From Tritrichomonas foetus (lineage: Eukaryota; Parabasalia; Tritrichomonadida; Tritrichomonadidae), in contig MLAK01001203.1 in the NCBI GenBank assembly GCA_001839685.1, positions 1 to 27,417 of the forward strand: a stretch of DNA of 27,417 nt. The letters are read 5' to 3'. The position numbers and the translations under genes are program-made. The notes under the pieces were generated by a model that saw only the letters and a program-made list of their open reading frames with translations, ran no database searches and was not told where the DNA came from. Of the stretch, positions 9,328 to 17,090 are shown piece by piece (position 1 is the stretch's first letter; every line of letters begins with the position of its first letter).

Positions 9328-9523
9328 TTATTCGTAAATGACTTTTTCGATTTTTTGTCAGAACACAAATATAACCATAATGTTGTTAAAGTCAATCAAG
9401 CCTATCGTTCGATTTCGGTAAAAGAAGGAAAAGTGATCACTTTTCTATCGGTCATTCGGTGATAACCGTTATATTTGACCAATTTTTTTGCAAAGTTCAA
9501 ATTTTCTCAGAATTTACCAAAAA
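9328..9523. promoter_or_regulatory. Bidirectional promoter with 18-bp palindrome and CGGT cluster
   Basis: A 196-bp spacer between divergent genes. It carries initiator-like elements for both sides: TCATTT on the minus strand at 9341-9336, and TCAGAATT on the plus strand from 9507. TAACCATA lies at 9372-9379 and TAACCGTT at 9463-9470. Three direct TCGGT copies occur at 9415-9419, 9448-9452 and 9456-9460. A perfect 18-bp palindrome, GAAAAGTGATCACTTTTC, spans 9428-9445. The TAACCG/CGGT cores resemble Myb-type (M3-like) trichomonad promoter motifs; that functional reading is inference. Confidence 0.65.
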
Positions 9524-10510
9524 ATGATTTCAAAGCAAGATTTATTTCAAGGCACCACCTTCAACGCTCAGCTTCAAGGCGCTATCTACACTGATATCGT
9601 AGCAATGAGAGAATGGTTTCCAACAATCTACCCATATCAATATCAATATCCCCAATATATCGCAGTCCTCCTCCAAGGAACGGTTCAAATAACAATTGGT
9701 GGCCAAGACTGTCCTTTGCCGCTCAGTATGGTTCTTCCACCAAACTTCCCAGACCTCCCCCCATACGCTACAATCCCAATTCCCCCCGGCTTTCCACTCA
9801 AGCCTAGCAACGGCCTCCAACCCAATGGAACGATCAATACAGCATGTTTCTTCCAATGGATTCCACGCAAATCTCGCCTCGCTCAATACGTGAATGCAAT
9901 AATTCAATATCTATCCAGCAATCCACCATTCACAATGGCTGATGGCCTCAGACTCACACCGCCGAAAACTTCCGCTCCTTCCAGCCAAGGTGGATCTCAG
10001 TACGGAGGAATGCAGCAACAATATCCAAATCAATATCAGAATCAATACAGCCAATATCCAAATCAATACCCACAGCAAAGCATGCCACCTAAACCACAAG
10101 TGAATCTTGCTGAAATCCAAGAGCAGGCTGTCGTCGAAGCCATGTCGATAGTCGATGACTTGAATCGAAAAATTATGGCCAATGAGCATCAAATCATGGA
10201 AAACAAACTCGTGTGCGATATGGCAGACATTATTAATGATGTTCAAACTATACTGAATGATCACGTTTCAAAGAGTAAGGAAGAGCTCAAATCATTAAAT
10301 GCTCAACCCCTGCCAGAAGTGCCCATCGATCCAGAAATCGAACAACAACTTGAAACTCGCGCAAAAGAAGAAACTTACGATGAAGTGAAAGAAGTTCTTC
10401 GCGAAACATTCCTCGCCCAAGCAATCACAGTGGACGAATACTTCCAAACCGTTCGTGATATCAGCAAGAACCACTTCAGACAAGTGCTCCTCCCGAGCAT
10501 GTCTTCGTGA
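9524..10510 (+). CDS. VPS23: ESCRT-I subunit Vps23/Tsg101-like (UEV domain)
   Basis: 328 residues from the ATG at 9524. Vps23/Tsg101 is the cargo- and ubiquitin-binding core of ESCRT-I, acting in endosomal sorting, membrane budding and scission. The order of parts matches the family. A UEV (inactive ubiquitin-conjugase-like) domain covers about 20-136, with the GTVQI...GGQDCPLPLSMVLPPNFPDLPP segment and a Pro-rich turn. A Pro/Gln/Tyr-rich linker at 146-190 has repeated YPNQ-type units. A coiled coil follows at about 195-260, then a C-terminal steadiness-box-like segment at about 270-325 (AITVDEYFQTVRDISKNHFR). Length is a little shorter than human Tsg101. The frame is open upstream to a TTG at 9488, but the ATG follows a TCAGAATT initiator-like element by 15 nt, so I start there. 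It shares a divergent promoter with the 146-residue gene. Confidence 0.92.
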   Translation: MISKQDLFQGTTFNAQLQGAIYTDIVAMREWFPTIYPYQYQYPQYIAVLLQGTVQITIGGQDCPLPLSMVLPPNFPDLPPYATIPIPPGFPLKPSNGLQPNGTINTACFFQWIPRKSRLAQYVNAIIQYLSSNPPFTMADGLRLTPPKTSAPSSQGGSQYGGMQQQYPNQYQNQYSQYPNQYPQQSMPPKPQVNLAEIQEQAVVEAMSIVDDLNRKIMANEHQIMENKLVCDMADIINDVQTILNDHVSKSKEELKSLNAQPLPEVPIDPEIEQQLETRAKEETYDEVKEVLRETFLAQAITVDEYFQTVRDISKNHFRQVLLPSMSS

Positions 10511-10595
10511 GGTGTTTGATTATTATGTGGCAAGTTCTTTATTAAAGAGTTTTCTTTCACATGTGTTTTTTTATTTTTAATCCTCTCCTTTAGTC

Positions 10596-10943
10596 TTGTT
10601 TGTTATTCATTTGTTTGTTTTGTTATTCATTTGCTTGTTTTGTTATTCATTTGTTTGTTTTGTTGTTCATTTGTTTGTTTTGTTGTTCATTTGTTTGTTT
10701 TGTTATTCATTTGTTTGTTTTGTTATTCATTTGTTTGTTTTGTTATTCATTTGTTTGTTTTGTTATTCATTTGTTTGTTTTGTTGTTCATTTGTTTGTTT
10801 TGTTGTTCATTTGTTTGTTTTGTTGTTCATTTGTTTGTTTTGTTGTTCATTTGTTTGTTTTGTTATTCATTTGTTTGTTTTGTTATTCATTTGTTTGTTT
10901 TGTTATTCATTTGTTTGTTTTTATTCATTTGTTTGTTTTGTTA
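10596..10943. repeat. 20-bp minisatellite, 16 full copies plus an 18-bp copy
   Basis: The unit is TGTTATTCATTTGTTTGTTT. Full copies begin every 20 bp from 10601 to 10901, with a two-base-shorter copy at 10921-10938 and partial ends. The fifth base is A or G. In order, the copies run A,A,A,G,G,A,A,A,A,G,G,G,G,A,A,A,A. The second copy also has a T-to-C change at its 14th base. It starts about 90 bp after the Vps23 stop. The unit has no stop in any plus-strand frame, so spurious hydrophobic reading frames run through it. Confidence 0.95.
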
Positions 10944-11690
10944 GGTCAATTTTTGGATTTCTAAAATTGTCAGATTCCTAAATTGATTCATTTGAACAAA
11001 ACAGTGTATTACAACTATTATTCCCAGGGTGTGCAGGAAAATCAAAATGTTTCTTGAGGAAATAAAAAAATATCAATTAAAAATAGAGATTTATGTTCCA
11101 ATGAAAATGAAAACATGCTCAATCGTTTAACTATACCCATATTCCATTAGGGCATAAATAAAAAAATAATGAGGCAGGAAAAAAAACACAAGTAAATTCG
11201 TCTAGAAAAAGTGGTGAGATTCAAAAATTTGATTTCGTTTGAAGAAAAATTGTATTGGTTCATTCAAAAACCATTTCACAAAACGTACTTGGTTTAATAC
11301 CTTTACAAAGACAGATGTATACAAACTAACTAGCTCTAGATGTAGAAGACTATTGAGAGATCTAAATGAATAATTGTTGATATTATTGTCATCTAAAAAT
11401 TATTTAATTGTAGTCCTATTAATAATATATAAATATTATAATTTAAAAATCAAGATACAGAGAAAACCAAATCCAAAAAAAAATTGTGAGAAAAAAATAA
11501 ACCCCACAGAAATTTCTGAGAATTATTGAGATAAAAAGTGATTTTATAGCATTAATATCTTGATTATTTCTTATCATAAATCGTGCTTTTTATTATCATA
11601 TGACCCTCCATCGAAAATTATAATGTTTTCCAAAATACAAAAATGAAGTATAAAAAAAATATTAATAATTTTGATATAAATAAAAAAAAT

Positions 11691-11878
11691 TTAGGCATCA
11701 ATGAGAAGATTACGAATGTTTTGCCATCTAAATGGCGAGTCATCAGAAAATTCACTTGGCATCGAGTCTGGAAAAAAACATATTGGATTCCATTTTTCTT
11801 GATTTGGTCTTTCAATCGTTGTATCTGTATCCCTGCTTGAGAATGTGCTGTTGAGGACTGCCAGTCTATTTTCTTCAT
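11691..11878 (-). pseudogene. Possible frameshifted gene fragment
   Basis: From the ATG at 11878 about 36 codons have ordinary, mixed amino-acid composition and less AT-rich bases than the flanks. At a 7-T run (plus-strand A run at ~11772-11778) that frame turns into low-complexity sequence. The neighbouring frame then stays coding-like for about 26 codons to a TAA at 11693-11691, reading PDSMPSEFSDDSPFRWQNIR and a few more residues. A single indel in the homopolymer would join them. No family is recognised. It could be a relic, a sequencing error in a small gene, or chance. Confidence 0.35.
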
Positions 11879-12535
11879 ATACTAAAATTTTATGACAGAA
11901 AAGATTTCAATACATTCTTATTTGTCAAATGGAAATTGAATTAATTCAACATCACTGAGTTAAAACTATCAAAATTTTCGCGATTTTTAATTAAAAATCG
12001 ATAGAAGAAGTGTAAATAGAATTATGGGAAGCAGTATTATAATCTTTGTGATTCTTGGAAAAAAAGCTTCTCACAATTTTTTTTTAGGCTTTCTCCAAAA
12101 TCGCTCTTTTTTCGGTTTAATTGTTGCAAAATTTCAAAACTATGAATAAATATGGCTCATAACTATAAAAAATAGATTTAACAATTGACTGAAAGCTGTT
12201 CACCCGAAAACTGAAACAATATCTTCTTCAGAATCATTTTCGAAATATTTGTGAATTCGGCCATTTGCGAAGTTTGCGATAAGGGAAATTTNCGTCATTC
12301 TTTTAGCTATTTGGGTTTTGATTTTTGACTGATGGTATTAAGTAATACTGATGATAAGGATCATTTTAGTGATTTCGTACGTTAAGACTATTTGGTTTGT
12401 ATACATCTACAAAGACAAACTTTTTCAGTTTCCTATTTAACTTTTTCATAACATGTATCGATTTCTTTATCTTCCAGTTTACATTTTTTCACCATTGTCA
12501 TTATTTCACCTATAAACTGTATTTATTGGCCTTGA

Positions 12536-12650
12536 TTTTCACCTTTCCACGAGGATTATTCTGAGACTACCTTTTTCCTAATTAACCGTAGCGATTGTGT
12601 TAAAATTGAATGTTTATTGTTTTATTACTTTTAAATTTAATCAAAACAAA
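12536..12650 (+). promoter_or_regulatory. Rab11 promoter
   Basis: The initiator-like TCAAAA at 12641-12646 is 8 nt from the ATG. TAACCGTA (12583-12590) lies 61-68 nt upstream. TTTTCACCTTTC (12536-12547) contains CCTTT and is identical to a 12-mer upstream of the coiled-coil gene at 13824. Element roles are inferred from trichomonad promoter studies. Confidence 0.5.
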
Positions 12651-13298
12651 ATGGAAGGATCAGAACCAGACTTCTTGTTGAAGATCGTTTTGATTGGAGA
12701 TTCTGGTGTCGGAAAAACCAATCTCCTTTCCAGATTTACACGTGACCAATTTAATCCAGATTCAAAATCTACTATCGGTGTCGAGTTCGCTACTAAAACT
12801 TTAGAAGTCGAAGGAAAGACAGTCAAAGCACAAATCTGGGATACCGCCGGTCAAGAAAGATATCGTGCCATCACGTCCGCATATTATCGTGGTGCCATCG
12901 GAGCTCTTTTATTGTATGACATTTCTGCTTCTTTGACATTCAACTCACTTTCTAGATGGCTTCAAGAGCTTCGCGAAAACGCAGACAGCAACATCGTTGT
13001 TATGCTCGTCGGTAACAAATGCGATCTTCAAGAATTACGAGCAGTCTCAACTGACGAAGGTATCGGTTTCAGTAAGAGCGAAAACTTGCTTTTCATCGAG
13101 ACATCAGCCAGAGACGCAACAAACGTTCAAGAAGCCTTCACAACATTGATTACAGAAATCGTCCACCGTCTTTCAAAAGTTGACCTCGGCGGCGCTGGCG
13201 GAAACGGCGGAAAAGATGCCAATCCAGTTAAAACTCACGGCGTTCATATCGAAAGTAAACCAGAAGAAAACAAGAAGAAGGGAGGATGCTGCAAGTAA
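12651..13298 (+). CDS. RAB11: Rab11-family small GTPase
   Basis: 215 residues. Rab11 proteins control recycling-endosome and post-Golgi traffic as membrane-bound GTP switches. All nucleotide-binding motifs are intact: GDSGVGKT (16-23), the switch I threonine T41 in [18 protein letters not shown] (63-69) with catalytic Gln68, NKCD (122-125) and ETSA (150-153). [10 protein letters not shown] and the [20 protein letters not shown] stretch are diagnostic of Rab11 rather than Rab8 or Rab2. The hypervariable tail is Gly-rich, then Lys-rich, and ends GGCCK; a double cysteine plus one residue should be doubly geranylgeranylated. The open frame extends upstream to 12597 through AT-rich sequence, but the family N-terminus and the TCAAAA initiator 8 nt away place the start at 12651. 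The stop (TAAAA) overlaps TAAA. Confidence 0.97.
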   Translation: MEGSEPDFLLKIVLIGDSGVGKTNLLSRFTRDQFNPDSKSTIGVEFATKTLEVEGKTVKAQIWDTAGQERYRAITSAYYRGAIGALLLYDISASLTFNSLSRWLQELRENADSNIVVMLVGNKCDLQELRAVSTDEGIGFSKSENLLFIETSARDATNVQEAFTTLITEIVHRLSKVDLGGAGGNGGKDANPVKTHGVHIESKPEENKKKGGCCK

Positions 13299-13823
13299 AA
13301 ACTTAAATTCTCTTTAAAATAGTTACTACCTAATTTTCGGACTTGATTTTTTTGAGCTATTTTCATTATCATTAGATTGTTTCACGTTTTTTCGAAAAAG
13401 TTAGACGAAAAAAGAGTTATTTTGATTTGACCTTGGATTTGACCTCTTTTCGAACCACTTATTAAGTCATTTGTAATGTGTAAATCATGAATTTACGAAA
13501 TATTCCATGTGTACAGCACTATTATGTATATATGCATATATATTTATATATCAATTAAAGACTTTAATTTAAAGTGTTATTTGAAAAAATGATCACTGGA
13601 AAAGATAGTATAAGATAAAAGTCTTGTTTCGAGACAACAATGTGAGAATGAAGAGTAATTTCTTTTCGGAAGTGGTAATTTATGGAATTTTGCTTTCGAT
13701 GATATCCTAAAAACATGTACTTCAAGATTTTGACAATTTTTTTGACACATTCATTTAACCATACTTTTCACCTTTCAAAATTAACGTTAATGAGTACAAA
13801 CGTACGTTTCACCCAAACTTAAA
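13299..13823. other. Intergenic spacer with promoter of the 269-residue coiled-coil gene
   Basis: The Rab11 3' flank is followed by a promoter with TAACCATA (13756-13763, 61-68 nt from the ATG), TTTTCACCTTTC (13765-13776), and a TCACCC initiator-like element (13809-13814, +1 13 nt from the ATG). There is an AT dinucleotide-rich patch near 13526-13550. No gene is seen. Confidence 0.55.
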
Positions 13824-14633
13824 ATGAGTCGCAGAACTCCTTCCAATTCTCAAGCTTATGGATATTCCCCTCATGTTGTACCACACCATACATCTTTATT
13901 GATCGATTCGCATCCCGAGCCAGTTTCAGTTAAAGCCAAACAGAGACCAATCACAAAAGATGATATTAACGAGTTAAAAATAGAAAGACAGAAACTAATT
14001 GATGAACGAACACAACTCAAAACCAAGATTGCCAGACTAGAAGTTCAATCCAAACGATCAGCCAGAACTTCAAACGCCAATCCACAACTTTTATCCCAAC
14101 TTGATCGAGAATATAAAACGGTTGAGCATTTGATTATGCAACAACGTGCGCAAATCAACGAGCTTTTAATGTCAGACAACGCTGCACAAAGGCAGGAATT
14201 GCAAGAAGAAGCAAAAATTATATTCATGGAACGAACAAGGTTAATGGATATGCAACTACAACAACAAATTTCATTAAATGAAGCCAAAAAAGAACTTTCC
14301 GAGCTTCTCGCAAACGACGGTCCAACAGTTTATGAAAAGCAGGCGAATCGAATTAATTCGCTCGAGGCGAAACTTAAGAAATATCTCAGTGCTAATGAAA
14401 AACTGACATCTAAAGTAAAAACATTAAAATCTAAAAAGGCACTCGAAGAAGAAGCTGCCACAGGAACAATTGGAACACGTGCAAACCAAATTCGTGCCCA
14501 AATCCGTGACGCAGAAAGGGCAACTGAAGATATTGAAGAAAAAATTGCAAAATCAATCCAAAAGCATAAAGAAGTGATGAAATCTCTTCAAATTTCACTC
14601 ATTCAGAAGGACTTGGACGCCCCTGAGAAATAA
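13824..14633 (+). CDS. Coiled-coil protein of unknown function
   Basis: 269 residues. The first ~40 are Ser/Pro/His-rich and likely disordered. The rest is strongly helical and coiled-coil, in three blocks at about 45-85, 95-175 and 180-265, with heptad-like Leu/Ile spacing and many Gln, Glu, Lys and Arg. The opening of the helical part (RPITKDDINELKIERQKLID) has the flavour of IQCE-like or basal-body coiled-coil proteins, but I cannot assign a family. No signal peptide, membrane helix or catalytic motif is present. The ATG is preceded at 13 nt by TCACCC, and its promoter shares a 12-mer and a TAACC element at the same distance as Rab11. A cytoskeletal or flagellar role is a guess. Confidence 0.8.
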   Translation: MSRRTPSNSQAYGYSPHVVPHHTSLLIDSHPEPVSVKAKQRPITKDDINELKIERQKLIDERTQLKTKIARLEVQSKRSARTSNANPQLLSQLDREYKTVEHLIMQQRAQINELLMSDNAAQRQELQEEAKIIFMERTRLMDMQLQQQISLNEAKKELSELLANDGPTVYEKQANRINSLEAKLKKYLSANEKLTSKVKTLKSKKALEEEAATGTIGTRANQIRAQIRDAERATEDIEEKIAKSIQKHKEVMKSLQISLIQKDLDAPEK

Positions 14634-14919
14634 TGGTTTTTTCTATACTATCTCTTTATTTGTTAAAATAATCATTTCTTCAAAATTTTAACATTGTTTG
14701 TTGTCTAATACTAATTCTTGGCTGAGATTGGAGAAAAAACAACTTGCCTCTCTTCATTGCATCAAAACAATTTGAATTGTCGGAATCATGAATACATTTT
14801 TTACGAATAGTGTTTAACAAGCACAAATTTTATCTTTTTAAAATCACTCATATGACAGGAAACATCCAACATGAAATATTCCTTGAAGAGTTAAAATAGA
14901 AACCTACCATTTCAACAGG

Positions 14920-14947
14920 TGAAGTGAAATTGAACACTTTCACTTCA
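14920..14947. repeat. Inverted repeat, 10-bp arms and 8-base loop
   Basis: The arms are TGAAGTGAAA and TTTCACTTCA, perfectly complementary, with loop TTGAACAC. It sits in a convergent intergenic spacer. Confidence 0.8.
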
Positions 14948-15088
14948 TCAAATAGATTTTTCTAATAAAATGACATATGAAAAGCAGTGTAAACTATTCA
15001 ATTTAGCAAATGAAAAAAAGATCAAGCAATTCTCCCAATTACTGAATGGGTCAGTGATGTATGTAAAGCCACTTCACATTTATACACT

Positions 15089-15116
15089 TCATGAATCGAA
15101 ATTCATGAGTTTTTTT
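15089..15116 (+). terminator. Hairpin followed by T7 (terminator-like)
   Basis: TCATGAAT and ATTCATGA form an 8-bp stem around a CGAA loop (15089-15108), followed by a run of seven T (15110-15116). It resembles a transcription stop for a short RNA, but no upstream RNA gene with recognisable Pol III boxes was seen. Confidence 0.25.
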
Positions 15117-15118
15117 CC

Positions 15119-15143
15119 AAAAAAAAAAAAAAAAAAAAAAAAA
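15119..15143. repeat. Poly-A tract (25 bp)
   Basis: Twenty-five uninterrupted A residues directly after a hairpin/T-run. A second tract of 17 A lies at 15232-15248. No target-site duplication or retroelement could be seen around them. Confidence 0.85.
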
Positions 15144-15332
15144 TTAATCAAGAAACATTTTTATCTGATAAAATCCTCTGCATCTTTCGTTTTTTCAAAG
15201 TTCAACTTTTTTGGGGGTCATTAAAATTATTAAAAAAAAAAAAAAAAATCAAAGAAAAAAAAAATTGAAAAGGATTATCACTGGGGTTCATTCAATAATA
15301 TCAATAACGAATGAAAGGCAGAGGAATCGTCT

Positions 15333-15872
15333 TTATTGGGCAGCAGCGGCAGCCTTCTTTTCACGCATGCGGCGGCTCCTTGTACGACGAGCCTCGATTT
15401 GGGCTTGTAATGTCTTTTCACGCTCTTGTTCTGCCTTCAATGTATGGATGTGTTCCATAAGGACACGCTTGTTACGGAATTCGTTACCCTTAGCCTTCAA
15501 ATAAAGTTTGCGGTAAAGATGGCGATCGATTTCCTGCTTTTGGCGGAAGTCCTTTAATGTGTGGCGGAGGACGCGAATACGGCGGATCCATTGCCATTTG
15601 TTGTTAAGGCGGGCATTCTTGCCACCGCGGCGTTTTCCGAAGCCCCTGTGACGGCCAGCGCGCTTGGCGAGGAGCCTGATCCTGTGGCGTGCGTTTGAGT
15701 GCATTCCGACTGGGCGGCGAACGATGATACCATCACCGATAAGTTTGCGAATCTGTTGACGAGAGTTAGCCATGGCAATTGTGGAAGTTTCGGATTCGTC
15801 CATCCAGACGCGGCCAAGTCCGCATTCGAGGACTGAAGCTGCGAGTCTTTTCTGCAGTTTGAGGCACGACAT
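15333..15872 (-). CDS. RPL19: 60S ribosomal protein eL19
   Basis: 179 residues, a core protein of the large ribosomal subunit. Alignment by eye to eukaryotic L19 is continuous: the start [35 protein letters not shown] (about 35-54), [16 protein letters not shown], the W-rich [11 protein letters not shown] segment, [16 protein letters not shown], and [16 protein letters not shown]. The C-terminus is shorter than in animals and ends in Lys/Ala-rich sequence. Codon choice is richer in C/G-ending codons than its neighbours, as expected for high expression. The stop overlaps TAAA on the minus strand. Upstream are AAACGGTTTT, TTGACAG and CCCCTTT just before the ATG. It is divergent to eS19, so two ribosomal protein genes share one intergenic region. 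Confidence 0.98.
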   Translation of the reverse strand: MSCLKLQKRLAASVLECGLGRVWMDESETSTIAMANSRQQIRKLIGDGIIVRRPVGMHSNARHRIRLLAKRAGRHRGFGKRRGGKNARLNNKWQWIRRIRVLRHTLKDFRQKQEIDRHLYRKLYLKAKGNEFRNKRVLMEHIHTLKAEQEREKTLQAQIEARRTRSRRMREKKAAAAAQ

Positions 15873-15905
15873 TGAAAAAAAGGGGTGGCTGTCAAAACCG
15901 TTTCT
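15873..15905 (-). promoter_or_regulatory. eL19 core promoter with M3-like and CCTTT motifs
   Basis: On the minus strand, reading toward the gene: AAACGGTTTT (15903-15894), TTGACAG (15895-15889) and CCTTT (15883-15879), then the ATG at 15872. There is no TCA initiator in the usual place except the TCAATG at the start codon itself. CCTTT resembles the M5 element and AACGGTT the M3/Myb element described in Trichomonas. Confidence 0.5.
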
Positions 15906-16640
15906 TTCGAAAAGATCGTCGACCAGATTTTAATAGAATTGTATTTTTTTCTATTCATACTTGCTATTATCATCATGAATGAAATATCTACTATCAGAGG
16001 GTTTTTCTCTATAATATTAATTTGAAAATTAACGCAAAATGTTTTCAATCTCACTAGTTGAATATGGGCAGTATTATTTAGAAATTAACACAAACAAATG
16101 AAACAAGGTGAGAAAAAATGGAAAGTGCAGCCTCCTCATTTTGCATTATTTTGTAATATATAATGTTAAAGATTATTGTGATTGTTTTCTTAAATAATTG
16201 TTGATATTTATTGTATTATTTCGAATTAACAATTTACATTAATTTATTTGTGTCCATACCAAGCACCATATTCTGTATTTCCAGAATTAATATAAAATGT
16301 GAAGCTAGAATTGTCAATGGAAAAGAATGTTTACTCATTCGTGGGATATCTTGAATCTAAAATTCGTCTGATGTGAAATTCAATACTTTTATATCAAAAA
16401 GTTTGAATTTTAAACCGATGTGTTTTACATTTGTGTGATTTATGTCAATTTGTGTTATATTTCAAATATTCATATCTTGATATTTTTCATATTTTTTTGG
16501 TACATCTGTATCTAAAATATTTATTAACATACTATGAACTATAAAAACATATATTATTTGTGCTTTAGTATGAAAATAAAGAAAATTTTAATATTAACAA
16601 AGTTATTGAAAAATTGACAGGAGCTACTTGGCCTTTCTAT
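15873..16640. other. Divergent eL19/eS19 intergenic region
   Basis: About 770 bp, strongly AT-rich in the middle. Promoter-like motifs are clear only at the eL19 end and immediately before eS19 (TTGACAG at 16614-16620, CCTTT at 16632-16636). Frames overlapping eL19 and running into this region are shadows. No RNA gene is seen. Confidence 0.5.
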
Positions 16641-17090
16641 ATGATTGGTGCAGCAACAGGTCACAAAGGATCAAACGTTCGTGAAGTTTGTCCAGCTCTT
16701 TTCACCGAAAAACTTGCTCAATTCTTCCAGAACAACAAGACCATCGAAGCTCCAAAGTGGGCTGATCTTGTCAAAACTGGCGCATTAAAACAAATGCCAC
16801 CAAACTTCCAAAACTGGTGGTACACACGTGCTGCCTCAATTTGCCGCCAAGTTTATCTCCACCCACACACATCAGTTTCCGAACTCCGCCACCGCTATGG
16901 CGCTTCCATCAATAATGGTGTCGCCCCACGCCACCACGCACAATCAAGCGGCAAAGTTATCCGCACAATCCTCAACCAATTAGAATCCGCTGGTTTTGTT
17001 AAGAAAGAAGATGGAAACGGCCGCTCAATCACACCACGCGGACAGAAGCAACTCGACACTATTGCTAGCGAGATAAAGAAGGCCCAATAA
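16641..17090 (+). CDS. RPS19: 40S ribosomal protein eS19
   Basis: 149 residues from the ATG at 16641. eS19 belongs to the small-subunit head and is needed for 18S rRNA maturation. Family landmarks are present: the SNVREV start region (11-16), APKWADLVKTG, NWWYTRAASICRQVYL, HRYGASINNGVAPRHH, GKVIRTILNQLESAGFV, and GRSITPRGQKQLDTIA near the end. The conserved family start would fall just before SNVREV, yet no ATG is there. The nearest in-frame ATG adds MIGAATGHKG, and the frame is open further upstream only through AT-rich sequence beginning with TTG. CCTTT sits 4 nt before this ATG, as before eL19, so I accept 16641 with caution. Many C-ending codons indicate high expression. The stop overlaps TAAA. 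Confidence 0.93.
   Translation: MIGAATGHKGSNVREVCPALFTEKLAQFFQNNKTIEAPKWADLVKTGALKQMPPNFQNWWYTRAASICRQVYLHPHTSVSELRHRYGASINNGVAPRHHAQSSGKVIRTILNQLESAGFVKKEDGNGRSITPRGQKQLDTIASEIKKAQ

Larger units (their letters stand above)
10511..12650. other. Gene-poor 2.1-kb interval with minisatellite and a possible gene fragment
   Basis: After the Vps23 stop come a 20-bp minisatellite (about 10596-10943), AT-rich sequence without convincing frames, a possible frameshifted coding fragment on the minus strand (11691-11878), a single undetermined base (N) at 12292, and the Rab11 promoter. I see no RNA gene or mobile element. Confidence 0.5.
14634..15332. other. Convergent spacer with hairpins and A-tracts
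   Basis: The 3' flanks of the 269-residue gene (+) and eL19 (-). It holds a 10-bp-arm inverted repeat (14920-14947), an 8-bp hairpin followed by a T run (15089-15116), a 25-A tract (15119-15143) and a 17-A tract (15232-15248). An 84-codon plus-strand frame running through the first A-tract is composition noise. Confidence 0.6.

Noticed and set aside
9542..9907. 121-codon minus-strand frame opposite Vps23
   Set aside because: Shadow of the UEV domain coding sequence, with no independent start signal or family resemblance.
10596..10981. Three overlapping plus-strand open frames of 114-122 codons encoding repetitive hydrophobic peptide
   Set aside because: They are the 20-bp minisatellite read in its three forward frames; the repeat simply contains no stop codon.
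11455..11475. ATACAGAGAAAACC, resembling the U6 ACAGAGA box
   Set aside because: The rest of U6 (AGC triad, stem-loops) is absent around it.
12292..12292. Single N in the sequence
   Set aside because: An undetermined base in non-coding DNA; it only signals a local sequence uncertainty.
13445..13460. TTCGAACCAC, resembling a reverse-strand tRNA T-arm
   Set aside because: No complementary T stem or cloverleaf on either strand.
14970..15224. 84-codon plus-strand frame through the 25-A tract
   Set aside because: Its length depends on the poly-A run reading as lysines; there is no domain or conserved composition.
15554..16054. 166-codon minus-strand frame overlapping eL19
   Set aside because: Out of frame with the clearly conserved eL19, and it extends into AT-rich promoter sequence.
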